Source of the DNA: Chitinophagales bacterium
GTDB taxonomy: Bacteria; Bacteroidota; Bacteroidia; Chitinophagales; UBA2359
DNA: 64,000 bases
Direction of reading: 5' to 3'
NCBI GenBank assembly: GCA_041392475.1
Contig: JAWKLZ010000001.1
Location: 2,542,001 to 2,606,000, forward strand
The notes beneath the pieces were generated by a model. The model saw only the letters and a list, made by a program, of their open reading frames with translations. It had not been told where the DNA came from and did no database searches. How positions within the stretch are numbered: the stretch's first letter is position 1; every line of letters starts with the position of its first letter. Both the position numbers and the translations under genes were made by a program. This document shows, piece by piece, positions 1 through 9,121 of the stretch.

Positions 1-624
1 TTTGACAAATCGTCCATTTTATCCTTGGGTTTTGAATGGACTAATCGAGTAAAGGACTCTGTAATAGGTTTTGGATTGGGGTTTGCGCTTATTGCAGTTG
101 GTACACTGCTGTTGATGTTATTGGGAGAATTGGAGATAAGTGCAATTCAATTTAACTTTGACCTTCTGCTCTCCTATTTCATCTTGTGCATCATCATTGC
201 TCTCAACGAAGAAATTTTGGTGCGGGGTTATGTGCTGAACAACCTTATGCAATCCATGAATAAATATTGGGCTTTGGTTGTTTCGGCCATGATTTTCACA
301 CTCTTCCACGCCCTCAATCCCAACATCAGTTTTTTGGCAGTAGTCAATTTGCAGTTGGCAGGGATGTTACTCGGCATCTATTACATTCATCAGCAAAACT
401 TGTGGTTTCCGATTGCGCTGCATACAAGCTGGAATTTTTCGGAGGGCGCAGTGTTTGGCTATGAAGTCAGTGGCATTGATTTTCAGAGTCTTTTGCAGCA
501 AAACATCAGCGATACGGACTGGCTGACTGGTGGAGAATTTGGCTTTGAAGGCTCGCTACTGTTGAGTATTTTATTGGGATTGGCAATTTTGACTACCCAC
601 AAACTGTATTCTCCCAAAACTTAA
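1..624 (+). CDS. CPBP family intramembrane metalloprotease (5' end outside window)
   Basis: Membrane protein of the CPBP (CAAX protease / bacteriocin-processing, Abi) family, expected to cleave or process substrates inside the membrane. The three family motifs are present: a glutamate pair in NEEILVRGYVLNN, FTLFHALN and HTSWNF, giving the Glu, His and His/Asn residues that would bind the metal. At least four hydrophobic segments surround them. The frame is open to base 1 and the first possible start inside the window is a TTG at 25, so the gene very probably begins upstream and is partial here. About 200 residues are visible. The substrate is unknown. A 127-bp gap separates it from the next gene on the same strand. 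Confidence 0.85.
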   Translation, partial: FDKSSILSLGFEWTNRVKDSVIGFGLGFALIAVGTLLLMLLGELEISAIQFNFDLLLSYFILCIIIALNEEILVRGYVLNNLMQSMNKYWALVVSAMIFTLFHALNPNISFLAVVNLQLAGMLLGIYYIHQQNLWFPIALHTSWNFSEGAVFGYEVSGIDFQSLLQQNISDTDWLTGGEFGFEGSLLLSILLGLAILTTHKLYSPKT

Positions 625-751
625 AACCCTTTAAATCAAATAAAAATGAATTATTCACACATAAATACTTTATTTTCACTTTTTTTGTACAAAGTTCTAC
701 AAATCCAATGCCTCAAAATTCAGTTTATACGATAAAATTTCTCACTCGCTT

Positions 752-1687
752 ATGAAAAAAAAATACCTACTTCAAAGTACATTTTTGATACTTATTTTTA
801 CTGCAATGTCTTGTCAGCAAACACCTTCATCTCCTTCAATCAGTTCAGCCCAATTACTTCGAGTACCCATCGAAAGCAGTGTTGACCAAAAGGAACGAGA
901 TTTCTTCTTGTATTTACCCAAAGGCTATAAACAAGCAGTTAGTCAAGGAGAAAAATTGCCTGTTTTGCTGTTTTTACATGGCGATGGTGAGCGTGGCAAT
1001 GGCAAAGACGAATTGGATTTTGTGATTACCCACGGTCCACTTTATGAAGCTTGGGTGCAAAAAAGAGATTTACCATTCATTATCATTGGACCACAATTGC
1101 CCATGTTTGGCAGAGATACCATCGGGATTTCTTACCTCTCCGACCGCAACAAAAATGCCATTCCCAAACGTTTAGAGGAAGGCGTGCCTGAACGGGAAGC
1201 CAATTTTGAAACGGAAGGAAAAATGAAAGGCGCAGTTCCTGCCGAAACGTTGGAAGCATTGCCTCCTGATGGATGGGAAAAGTGCGAACAAGACTTACTC
1301 ACCATGATTGACCTCGTACTCAAAAACTACAATGGAGATTCGAAACGTCTGTATTTAAGCGGAATTAGTTATGGGGGATATGGCACTTGGTATATGGCGA
1401 GCAAACATGCCAAAATATTTGCAGCTATTAGTCCTGTCGTGGGTTGGGGACACCCCGATTTGATGCCTCCTATTGCTGAGGAAAAACTGCCTGTTTGGGC
1501 GTTTGCAGGTGGGCGTGATTATGTGGTTCAAACCCAATATTTTTTTGAAGGACTCAACAAATTAGAGGAACTAGGACACGACTATGTTCGCTTTACGATT
1601 CATGAAGATATGGATCACGATACTTGGAAACGTGTATTTGCAGGAGAAGACATTTACAATTGGTTTTTGCAGTTTAGCAAGCCCTAA
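752..1687 (+). CDS. Lipoprotein alpha/beta-hydrolase (esterase / phospholipase-like)
   Basis: Envelope-anchored serine hydrolase of 311 residues. The N-terminus is a lipoprotein signal peptide ending in TAMSC, with Cys21 as the lipidated residue. A classical catalytic triad can be placed: nucleophile Ser206 in GISYGGYG, Asp256 in AGGRDYV and His289 in DMDHDTW. LFLHGDGERG near residue 75 supplies the oxyanion-hole region. The arrangement matches the prolyl-oligopeptidase-like esterases often annotated as phospholipase/carboxylesterase in Bacteroidota. The substrate cannot be read from sequence; sugar or ferulate esters, or small peptides, are possible. The start is fixed by the signal peptide. 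Confidence 0.85.
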   Translation: MKKKYLLQSTFLILIFTAMSCQQTPSSPSISSAQLLRVPIESSVDQKERDFFLYLPKGYKQAVSQGEKLPVLLFLHGDGERGNGKDELDFVITHGPLYEAWVQKRDLPFIIIGPQLPMFGRDTIGISYLSDRNKNAIPKRLEEGVPEREANFETEGKMKGAVPAETLEALPPDGWEKCEQDLLTMIDLVLKNYNGDSKRLYLSGISYGGYGTWYMASKHAKIFAAISPVVGWGHPDLMPPIAEEKLPVWAFAGGRDYVVQTQYFFEGLNKLEELGHDYVRFTIHEDMDHDTWKRVFAGEDIYNWFLQFSKP

Positions 1688-1793
1688 GTTTCTACAATAT
1701 TCGAAAGTAGCATGAATTTTGATGCTCCGATTACCTACTTTTAGTTTTTGGACGAGAGAGCAGAGAAGTGAGATTTCAATCAAATTATCCAAC

Positions 1794-2303
1794 ATGAATA
1801 CCCTAATATCCATTTTTGAAGCAACCGAACAAACATTATTATCGCAAGGATTCACTATCGAACGAAAAGACAGCAATCGTCCGTGGGGTGGTTTCTTTGT
1901 CATTGAAGAACAACAAGCTGCAAAGTTCGTAGAGACCTATTTTCCCGAACAATCTACCAACGATTTGGTAGATGGTCGAATGGTCAGTCCGAAAATTTTA
2001 TTGGTTGCACCCAACAAACGTTTGTCTTGGCAGTACCATCACCGCCGTTCAGAAGTCTGGCGGGTCGTTGAAGGGCGGGTCGGCATTGTGCGTAGTCAAA
2101 CCGATGAAGAACAGGCAGTAGAATATTTTGAAGTAGGTGATGTCATTACGCTTTCGCAAGGTGAAAGACACCGATTGGTCGGCTTAGACGATTGGGGAAA
2201 AATAGCCGAAATTTGGCAGCATACCGACCCAAACAATCCTTCAAATGAAAATGATATTGTCCGATTGCAGGACGATTTTGGACGAAATACGCCTGAAAAA
2301 TAG
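1794..2303 (+). CDS. Cupin-domain protein (sugar-phosphate isomerase-like)
   Basis: A 169-residue single cupin resembling the C-terminal mannose-6-phosphate isomerase type II domain. The metal-binding motif is recognisable as SWQYHHRRSEVWRVVEG, followed by EVGDVITLSQGERHRLVG for the second cupin motif. Bacteroidota homologues are often named phosphoheptose isomerase or cupin protein. The opening residues, NRPWGGFFVIEE, resemble the start of that domain. A longer frame runs from 1719, but its first 25 residues are not protein-like, so ATG 1794 is preferred. The exact reaction is inferred only at fold level. Confidence 0.8.
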   Translation: MNTLISIFEATEQTLLSQGFTIERKDSNRPWGGFFVIEEQQAAKFVETYFPEQSTNDLVDGRMVSPKILLVAPNKRLSWQYHHRRSEVWRVVEGRVGIVRSQTDEEQAVEYFEVGDVITLSQGERHRLVGLDDWGKIAEIWQHTDPNNPSNENDIVRLQDDFGRNTPEK

Positions 2304-2458
2304 CTTATTCAAAAAAGTCCTCTCAAAAAATCTACTTCAATCCCAATTTGGCGGTAGTCAAAATCCCGTTTTTTCTGCAATAGGAAAAAATCACCCCTGT
2401 TATATTTTGCAGCAAACTGCCTTCAAATCTTGGTAAAAAGCAAAGACGGCATTGTTCA

Positions 2459-2518
2459 ATTTTTGAGAAAGTGTTGGTTTTCAAACATTCCATATTTTTC
2501 AGAACAAACTTCAAAAGT
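2459..2518. repeat. Dispersed repeat copy 1
   Basis: The 18-base core TTTTCAAACATTCCATAT (2478-2495) recurs exactly at 6681-6698. The flanks also agree: a TTTTGAGAA-like sequence before the core and a CNNCAAAAG-like sequence after it. The unit is short, non-coding and probably structured. Confidence 0.55.
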
Positions 2519-2734
2519 ATTTACATGAAAAAAATATTTTTTGGAGACGTGAATTTTGAGTTTTGGGATAAGCATCAAAATTTGTACAGTAAAAAAGAGG
2601 ATGAAAATCCATTTGCTACTTTATTGATAGTAAACATCTTACCTTTGTCATTAATAACAAATCTTCTTTTTTTTATTCCCCGAGTTCCTTCCTCTTTTGT
2701 AAAACAGAGTGAAAATAAATGAACTAAAATGTAA

Positions 2735-2765
2735 TTGGGTAAGGCTTAAATGTACCTTAAATTTG
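2735..2765 (+). promoter_or_regulatory. Bacteroidota-type promoter candidate
   Basis: TTG at 2735-2737 is followed after 20 bases by TAAATTTG at 2758-2765, matching the TTTG / TAnnTTTG consensus of the Bacteroidota primary sigma factor. It lies about 80 bases before the start of the lipocalin-like lipoprotein gene. Confidence 0.4.
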
Positions 2766-2846
2766 TAGCATCAAACAATTAATAAAGTTGTAACCACATT
2801 GATGTATAAGTTACAACAATCATTTAACCCCAATAAAACATTTATC

Positions 2847-3461
2847 ATGCAACAGATTAAGAGAATGTTTATGTTAGTTTTGACGATTGGATTCATTTTT
2901 GGTTTTCAATCATGCAAAAAAGATGGAGAAATTCAACTCACAAAAACAGATTATTTAACCATTCAAGAAGGTTGGACTCTTGAAAGCACAGACGGTAATG
3001 TGGATGTAATTACCGATGCCTTGATTGCCTTGTATTTCCAAATATTACCTCCTGAAATGCAAACACCTGAAATAGAAGCCGAACTGCGTTCCGAGTTTGA
3101 TTTGGAGTCACTTATCGAATTGGACGAATGTGATAAGGACAATATCACAATTTTTAAAACAAATGGTGATGTAATTGACGACCAAGGAATTATAATCTGT
3201 GAAGGCGCATCAACAACAGTGGACAATACATGGGCTTTTGGTGCCAATGAAACCCAATTGCTCATCACCGACAAACAAGATGGTGAAACGCAAACATTTA
3301 CAATCAAGACCTTGAATGAATCAAGGCTCAGCATAGAACTTCGTATGTCAATTGCAGAAGAATTTGATGCCCAAGATTTGGGCGAATTGGAAGGATTGGT
3401 AGGCTACGATAACTTCATCACACAAGATATCGTACTTACTCTTACCTTCAAGGCGAATTAA
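2847..3461 (+). CDS. Lipocalin-like lipoprotein
   Basis: A 204-residue predicted outer-membrane or periplasmic lipoprotein. The signal peptide starts at ATG 2847 and ends in GFQSCKK, with lipobox Cys near residue 20. An upstream ATG at 2799 would put 16 extra residues before the signal and is rejected. The mature part is rich in beta strand and ends in a run of alternating hydrophobic residues (DIVLTLTFKAN), as seen in the lipocalin-like proteins common in this phylum. The pattern of an early Trp (EGWTLEST) and a mid-chain TWAF agrees with that fold. No ligand or enzymatic motif is visible. It is followed by a hairpin terminator. Confidence 0.6.
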   Translation: MQQIKRMFMLVLTIGFIFGFQSCKKDGEIQLTKTDYLTIQEGWTLESTDGNVDVITDALIALYFQILPPEMQTPEIEAELRSEFDLESLIELDECDKDNITIFKTNGDVIDDQGIIICEGASTTVDNTWAFGANETQLLITDKQDGETQTFTIKTLNESRLSIELRMSIAEEFDAQDLGELEGLVGYDNFITQDIVLTLTFKAN

Positions 3462-3493
3462 ACGAAGGACAGGGAAGCTTTTTGCTTCAAAAT

Positions 3494-3536
3494 AAATGGC
3501 GGAATCTGGTTTTTATAGCTGGATTTCGCCATTTTT
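3494..3536 (+). terminator. Rho-independent terminator
   Basis: A 13-bp stem with one mismatch, AAATGGCGGAATC pairing with GATTTCGCCATTT, runs into TTTTT. It lies 33 bases after the lipoprotein stop codon. Confidence 0.7.
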
Positions 3537-3749
3537 AGTTAACCCTTCATGAAAAAATTTCCCTACCAACTTGACCATTCTGACACTGAATCCAATGACA
3601 TTTGCGCCAAAATGTCAGTAAAAAGGGATAATATCTGCAATGGCATAACATTTGAAAAGACAGTCAAGTGATTAAACAGCGGAAGACTTTGAGACTTCTG
3701 ATGTTTCGTGAGTTGAAATAAACTAACAACAAATCAAAATATAGACAAT

Positions 3750-5720
3750 ATGCAAACAGGTACCATTAGCGTTCAGACGGAAAACATATTTCCGATTATC
3801 AAGAAATACTTATACTCTGACCAAGAGATATTTTTGAGAGAGTTGGTTTCAAATGCCGTAGATGCGACCCAAAAATTGAAAACCCTTTCGAGGTTGGGTG
3901 AAGCAGCAGGTGAATTGGGAGACTTGACCATTGAAGTGAAAGTAGATGCAGATGCCAAAACTCTGACTATTAGCGATAAGGGAATAGGTATGACCCAAGA
4001 AGAAGTCGAAAAATACATTACCCAAATTGCGTTTTCGAGTGCCAAAGAATTTGCAGAAAAATTTCAAGGTAAAGATGCAGATGCCATTATTGGGCATTTT
4101 GGATTGGGCTTTTTCTCTGCTTTTATGGTGGCCAACAAAGTGGAAATCCACACTCTTTCTTACAAAGATGGTTCGGAAGGAGTACATTGGACAAGTGACG
4201 GGACGACCGAATACACAATTGACACGAGTGACAAAGCGAATCGTGGAACGGACATTATTTTGCACATTGAAGAAGAAGCTGCTGAATACCTGAGAGAGGC
4301 ACGTATTGAAGAATTGCTGAACAAATATTGCCGCTTTTTGCCTGTTGATATTCAATTTGGTACACGTACTGAGTATGTACCCGTTGAAAAAGACGAAGCT
4401 GCTGCAATTGAAGATGCAGAAGTCGTAGAAGAAGATGTAGAAGCTACTGCAAATGAGGACGCAACAACAGATACGGATAATGCAGAAGTTGAAGCTGAAG
4501 AACCTGAAACCAAAGAGATTCAAGTTCCCAAAATCATCAACGATACGCATCCAATTTGGAAGAAAAAACCAGCAGATTTAACGGATGAAGACTACAAAAA
4601 TTTCTACCGTGCATTGTATCCGATGGGCGAAGAACCTTTGTTTTGGATTCACCTCAATGTGGACTATCCCTTCAATTTGACGGGTGTATTGTTTTTCCCG
4701 AAAATCAAGGCAAACTTTGAAGTACGCAAAGACCGTATCCATTTGTATAGCAATCAGGTGTTTGTAACAGATCATGTTGAAGAAATCGTTCCCGACTTTT
4801 TGATGTTGCTACATGGAGTAATTGACTCACCAGACATTCCGCTGAACGTCTCTCGTTCTTACCTTCAAAGTGACCCAGAAGTTAAAAAAATCAACAAATA
4901 CATCACCCGAAAAGTGGGTGACAAGTTGGACGAAATGTTCCGCAATGAACGTGCAAATTTTGAAGAAAAGTGGGAAAGCATTGGTGTCTTGGTGAAATAC
5001 GGCATGGTGACGGATGAAAAATTCTACGATAAAGCAAAGAATTTCTGTTTGTTGACCAACACAGAAGGCAAATTGACGACTTTTGATGAATACCAAGAAC
5101 AAGTGAAGCCCCTGCAAACGGATAAGAACAATAAAATCATTGTCTTATACACCAATGACAAAGAGAACCAACACAGCTACATTGAGGCTGCAAAGGGAGA
5201 AGGCTACGATGTATTGGAGTTTGACAAATTGTTGGATCCTCACTTTATCGGCAATTTGGAGAGTAAACTGACAGATGTACAGTTCAAACGTGTGGACGCT
5301 GATCCGCTTCACAAATTGGTGGAAAAGGAAGGTGAAAATGTATCGGTTTTGACCGAAGACCAAGAGAAATCCTTGACCGACTTATTTAAAACACAAATTG
5401 GTGATGACAAGGTAATGGTGCAGGTTGAGCCTTTGTCGAGCAGCGAAAGTCCAGTGGTGATTACCCGCCCCGAATTCATGCGTCGTATGAAGGATATGAG
5501 CAATTTGGGTGGTGCGAATATGTATGGAGACTTGCCTGAATTCTTCAATGTGATTGTGAATGCAAATCACCCTGTAGTGGCTAAAATTTTGGCGGACGAG
5601 GGTGACAAACAAGCAGAGGCGGCTAAACAATTGTACGACTTGGCTTTGCTTCAACAGGGTATGTTGAAAGGTGCAGCTTTGACGGATTTTGTGAACCGTA
5701 GTGTGGGCTTGATGGGATAA
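3750..5720 (+). CDS. htpG: Molecular chaperone HtpG (Hsp90)
   Basis: Cytosolic ATP-dependent chaperone of 656 residues. The GHKL ATP-binding domain is complete: ELVSNAVDA (residues 31-39, with the Mg-binding Asn), SDKGIGM (76-82) and GHFGLGFFSAF (115-125). The middle domain carries HLNVDYPFNLTGVLFFP and the conserved NVSRSYLQSD segment, and the C-terminal dimerisation domain ends in NRSVGLMG. An acidic stretch at about residues 213-256, rich in Glu, Asp and Ala, lies between the N-terminal and middle domains, where eukaryotic Hsp90 has a charged linker and bacterial HtpG usually has little. It accounts for most of the extra length over the usual 610-630 residues. The gene is monocistronic, with a terminator 35 bases downstream. 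Confidence 0.97.
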   Translation: MQTGTISVQTENIFPIIKKYLYSDQEIFLRELVSNAVDATQKLKTLSRLGEAAGELGDLTIEVKVDADAKTLTISDKGIGMTQEEVEKYITQIAFSSAKEFAEKFQGKDADAIIGHFGLGFFSAFMVANKVEIHTLSYKDGSEGVHWTSDGTTEYTIDTSDKANRGTDIILHIEEEAAEYLREARIEELLNKYCRFLPVDIQFGTRTEYVPVEKDEAAAIEDAEVVEEDVEATANEDATTDTDNAEVEAEEPETKEIQVPKIINDTHPIWKKKPADLTDEDYKNFYRALYPMGEEPLFWIHLNVDYPFNLTGVLFFPKIKANFEVRKDRIHLYSNQVFVTDHVEEIVPDFLMLLHGVIDSPDIPLNVSRSYLQSDPEVKKINKYITRKVGDKLDEMFRNERANFEEKWESIGVLVKYGMVTDEKFYDKAKNFCLLTNTEGKLTTFDEYQEQVKPLQTDKNNKIIVLYTNDKENQHSYIEAAKGEGYDVLEFDKLLDPHFIGNLESKLTDVQFKRVDADPLHKLVEKEGENVSVLTEDQEKSLTDLFKTQIGDDKVMVQVEPLSSSESPVVITRPEFMRRMKDMSNLGGANMYGDLPEFFNVIVNANHPVVAKILADEGDKQAEAAKQLYDLALLQQGMLKGAALTDFVNRSVGLMG

Positions 5721-5754
5721 TTCCGAAATAATTGATTGAAATAGTTTAGTTAGG

Positions 5755-5797
5755 AAACCCCTTGGTGTCTTTTGATACTGAGGGGTTTTTTGTTTTT
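5755..5797 (+). terminator. Rho-independent terminator of htpG
   Basis: AAACCCCT pairs with AGGGGTTT across an 18-base loop and is followed by a T-rich tract. Confidence 0.8.
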
Positions 5798-5869
5798 TTA
5801 GGTTTTGTTATTTAAGTATTTTTTTTGGATATTTGAGAAATTAATAATTTACTTATATTCAAAGAAAAA

Positions 5870-6469
5870 TTGAAAAAGATACTATCTATATTTATTCTAT
5901 TGATGTTGTTTCAGATTGAATGGGCTCAAGGACAAGTAATGATAAAGATCAACTCAGTAGAACAAACTGACCGAACCTTTGAGAAAAACGATGAACTCTT
6001 CTTGGAAAACAGAGCAACTAGGCATGAAGTTATTTTCATTCTTGACACTATAGACCAAAAACTAAAGACAGACAAATATCTTATTGAAACCTATTATAGT
6101 GTTTGGGATGGAGATACGACCATAGAGGAAAAAATAGTACCGAAATACACAAAATGGAAAAATGAAATTTCACCTACCAAATCGAAGAGGTTATTACTTC
6201 AATTAAAAACGGATTCGGATATACTTCAAAAAGACATATCCTTTCTTCATACTTCTCATCACTATTTCAATATTTATATTGATGTAATTCAAAATAAAGA
6301 CACAATACATTGCAGAAAAACTAAGCCATTCACTTATCTATTTCCTTGGCGAATAAGTGAACCCGAAGGAACAATTTTAAATCCTAAATTAGACCATCAA
6401 TTGTATAAAATATTACCAAAAACTTTTTTAGGTAGAAAGAAACTAAAACCACTAAGATTCAAGCAATAA
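5870..6469 (+). CDS. Hypothetical secreted protein
   Basis: A 199-residue protein of unknown function. The N-terminus is a Sec signal peptide (KKILSIFILLMLFQIEWAQG). The only start that keeps this signal intact is TTG at 5870; the next in-frame ATG falls inside the hydrophobic core. The mature part is rich in Lys, Asp, Thr and Ile with no Cys pairs in a recognisable motif. The C-terminus is strongly basic (LGRKKLKPLRFKQ). It stands alone between the htpG terminator and an inverted-repeat element. No family was recognised. Confidence 0.6.
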   Translation: MKKILSIFILLMLFQIEWAQGQVMIKINSVEQTDRTFEKNDELFLENRATRHEVIFILDTIDQKLKTDKYLIETYYSVWDGDTTIEEKIVPKYTKWKNEISPTKSKRLLLQLKTDSDILQKDISFLHTSHHYFNIYIDVIQNKDTIHCRKTKPFTYLFPWRISEPEGTILNPKLDHQLYKILPKTFLGRKKLKPLRFKQ

Positions 6470-6628
6470 AATGGATAAAATACCAAAACATTGTTGCTGA
6501 TTTTCTCATTAAATACACTGTAACAAAAGTTATTTGACAATTACAAGGGCTTAGAATAGCTGCACTTGTTTTGTTTGTCATTTTATTACTGACCAGCATG
6601 ATGGAAGGAATTATAGACTCATGGATAC

Positions 6629-6736
6629 TTTTAGTGGAGCAGTTAAAGACTTTTGTAGTTTTCTTTTGAGAACATACTGATTTTCAAACATTCCATATCT
6701 TTAAGGGTAAACTACAAAAGTCTCATTCCACTAAAA
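6629..6736. repeat. 108-bp imperfect palindrome (MITE-like), dispersed repeat copy 2
   Basis: The outer arms are TTTTAGTGGA (6629-6638) and TCCACTAAAA (6727-6736). The inner arms are AGACTTTTGTAGTTT (6647-6661) and its exact complement at 6709-6723. The core TTTTCAAACATTCCATAT is shared with the copy near 2.48 kb. No reading frame is present and no convincing target duplication was found. It could be a non-autonomous mobile element or a large RNA hairpin. Confidence 0.65.
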
Positions 6737-6742
6737 TCTTCG

Positions 6743-6970
6743 ATGAACCGAATTATATACGTGTTAATGGCACTGCCAATTATTATTCCGTTGATATTTT
6801 TGGGAAGTGTGGTTATACATTTGATTAGGCAATACCAAGAAATCACATCTACTGACCAGTTGAATATACTGTTGTTACCCTTCTTTCGATTTTATGGGCT
6901 TAACGAAGGTATTAAATATTCACATAAATTTCATTATACAATTCATTCATTCCCTTTAGTCAATTCATAG
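6743..6970 (+). CDS. Small hypothetical membrane protein
   Basis: A 75-residue reading frame with one strong N-terminal hydrophobic segment (residues 5-28) followed by a short polar tail. It starts 7 bases after the palindromic element and its last 28 bases overlap the 3' end of the opposite-strand gene. The hydrophobic N-terminus is gene-like, but no homologous family was recognised and the frame could be fortuitous. Confidence 0.35.
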   Translation: MNRIIYVLMALPIIIPLIFLGSVVIHLIRQYQEITSTDQLNILLLPFFRFYGLNEGIKYSHKFHYTIHSFPLVNS

Positions 6971-7392
6971 GCATCTAAGAGTGCTTGTTCTTCATCCTCC
7001 TCATCAATCTTTTGCATCAACATCCATTCTTCTCCTAATTGACTTATATCTATCCAATCATCAAGCGTACAACCTTTTCTTAGCGCATCAGAATTAGAAT
7101 AACCCAATTTTTGGTAATCTGGTTTGAGAAGAAAGGTATAGCGTCCATAATGAAGTGAAAAAATTTCGCCCGTATTAGCATTGACCAAAACGTTTAAGGT
7201 GCTTAATCTATACTTGGTTTCCTGTGGCAGTTTTTCCCCCATTTTCCCCAATAGATAATTTCCTCCTTCATCAAATCCATTGTATTCCCATTCATATAGT
7301 TTTACTTCTGCTTTTTTGATTTTGAAAAAAGAGAATAAAACGTCATTTTCTGGATTTGAACTTACTTTTTCTGAGATTGAAGTGTTCATCAT
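6943..7392 (-). CDS. Hypothetical cytosolic protein
   Basis: A 149-residue acidic protein with no signal peptide or membrane segment. Visible features are a central block around NANTGEIFSLHYGRYTFLL, a WIDISQLGEEW segment and an acidic C-terminal helix (KIDEEDEEQALLDAYEL). The family was not recognised. Its start codon overlaps the stop codon of the GNAT gene by 4 bases, so the two are probably co-transcribed and translationally coupled. A link to modification or immunity would be a guess. Confidence 0.65.
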   Translation of the reverse strand: MMNTSISEKVSSNPENDVLFSFFKIKKAEVKLYEWEYNGFDEGGNYLLGKMGEKLPQETKYRLSTLNVLVNANTGEIFSLHYGRYTFLLKPDYQKLGYSNSDALRKGCTLDDWIDISQLGEEWMLMQKIDEEDEEQALLDAYELTKGNE

Positions 7393-7925
7393 TTTCTATT
7401 AACCAAAGTACGTTTCATAATATAATCTACTTGCAGTTCATTTCCCACTTGAAAAGGGTGAGAACCGCAAATAGTAAACCCGAAGTGTTTGTAAAATTGG
7501 ATTGCCTTCTCATTTTTTTCCCAAACGCCTAACCACAAATAGGTCATTCCCTTGTTTTCAGCTATCTCTATGATGTGCGTCAATAATTTTTTTCCAACTT
7601 TTTTACCTTGATATTTTTTCAACACATAAATCCTTTCAAGCTCCATTCCATCGTTTTCCTTCAAATCAGTCTGAGCCATTCCCCAATTAATTTTTGCATA
7701 TCCAACCGTTTCCCGCCCAACTTTTGCAAAATAATATGTAGAATTTTGGTTGTTCAATTCTGATGCTAAACGCTTCTCATTGAAGGCCAAATCCAAATAC
7801 TCCTGCATATTTGCAGGAGTATTTTGCTCCGAAAATGTATTGAAAAAAGTGCTTCGGCTAATTTTTGTTAGTTCGCCAACATCTTCAAGTGTTAATTGAA
7901 GGAATTGAATTTGCTCAAGTGTCAT
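7389..7925 (-). CDS. GNAT family N-acetyltransferase
   Basis: A 178-residue acetyl-CoA-dependent transferase. Motif A is clear, ELERIYVLKKYQGKKVGKKL, with the Q/R-x-x-G-x-G/A pyrophosphate-binding turn. Motif B is present as NEKAIQFYKHFGF, which ends most GNAT folds. Length and layout match small-molecule or protein N-acetyltransferases annotated simply as GNAT; the substrate is unknown. It is the first gene of a two-gene minus-strand unit with the 149-residue unknown protein (4-base overlap). Confidence 0.9.
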   Translation of the reverse strand: MTLEQIQFLQLTLEDVGELTKISRSTFFNTFSEQNTPANMQEYLDLAFNEKRLASELNNQNSTYYFAKVGRETVGYAKINWGMAQTDLKENDGMELERIYVLKKYQGKKVGKKLLTHIIEIAENKGMTYLWLGVWEKNEKAIQFYKHFGFTICGSHPFQVGNELQVDYIMKRTLVNRK

Positions 7926-8188
7926 CGCTTAGTTATTTTAATTTTAAATATATTACAAATAATTCATCAATACAATGCAAATTCCAATGTCATTCAATTA
8001 AGGTAAAAATAGCAAAAGAGGAGATAATATAGTAATTTTACAGATTCATACAATTACTTGAAAATCACTAAGAATCCCCTCTTATGCGAGATGTGAATTT
8101 ACAAATTATCTCTGAGTTAAAAAGTTTTTTAACAACAGCATATAGTGAAAAAGCGAAATATTGCCAAAACCCTACTGATTTTATACGT

Positions 8189-8414
8189 AGTGCTTGAACG
8201 AAAACTCTTAACTAATTGAATGTCAAAACGTAACTAAATACTTAAACAGATGAATTTTTTAAAGTTTCCCCATATATCAATACCTTCAATAAATTCCTAA
8301 TAAATTAACATCAAGTTGCTATAAGAATATAAAAATTGAAGGAAAAAGTTCGTTTGTTTTAACCATTAGTTATGTTTTGATAGACAGATAATTATCTCTT
8401 TCCGTTCAGGCACT
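8189..8414. mobile_element. MITE-like insertion 1 (226 bp) in the transposase
   Basis: The 12-base ends AGTGCTTGAACG and CGTTCAGGCACT are inverted copies with one mismatch. They are flanked by a direct ACGT duplication (8185-8188 and 8415-8418). Internal sequence is AT-rich with no reading frame of note. Precise excision joins ATA CGT to ACC CGC in the transposase frame. The size and lack of a gene indicate a non-autonomous element mobilised in trans. Confidence 0.8.
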
Positions 8415-9121
8415 ACGTACCCGCAAGTTGCCTTTTAATCATTTTTTTTATTGATTATCAATATGTTGAAACGTAGTTTGTCGATAGAATTAGTAGATTT
8501 TTTGAGCAATTAGGTCAATTAGAACAATGCACTACCAAAAGTGCTTTTAGCATAGCTCGCAAGAAGTTGAAACCGACTTTCTTCGAAGATTGGAATGAGG
8601 TGTTATTCCATTCTTATTATCAAAAAGCAGGCGCAAATATGCATAAGCGGAAGGATTTTATCTTGAAAGCTACGGATGGTTCTACGGCATATTTATTCAA
8701 TGATAAGGATAAAAAAATGGAGGAACACTTTGGTTTACATAAAGGTAAAGTGATGGCACGCTTAATGGTTTGCTATGATATCTTGAATGAATTAGTGGTT
8801 TTGGGCAAAATGGATAAAATAAAGACTTCTGAAAATGAGGTTGTGTATAATTGGTTAGATACCCTGAAATCCCAAAATTCTCAGCAAGGAGATGCTTTCC
8901 TCTTATACGATGCGAAATTTGTAGGTTTTCGTATGATTTATGAACATTTGGAGCGCAAGTTAGAATTTGTGATGCGTTGTAGTCCTGAATTTAGCATACA
9001 AATTAAACGTTTTGTGGGATCAGGCAAAAAACAACAAATCATTGATATGCAATCAAATACGCAAGAATTCAAAGAAATGCAGCAGTTGGGACATCCAGTA
9101 AACATAGACACTCGTTTAAAG

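Larger units (their letters stand above)
2304..2846. other. Gene-poor interval
   Basis: About 540 bases between the cupin and the lipocalin-like lipoprotein. It holds one copy of a short dispersed repeat (around 2459-2518) and a promoter candidate at 2735-2765. A 65-codon reading frame from 2525 has no recognisable features and was not called. Confidence 0.5.

Noticed and set aside
2525..2722. 65-codon frame with a hydrophobic centre
   Set aside because: No family, no promoter, unusual composition, and it abuts a dispersed repeat; not enough to call a gene.
7926..8082. Possible left terminal repeat of the IS4 element
   Set aside because: No sequence here matches an inverted copy after 9785, so the IS ends could not be assigned.
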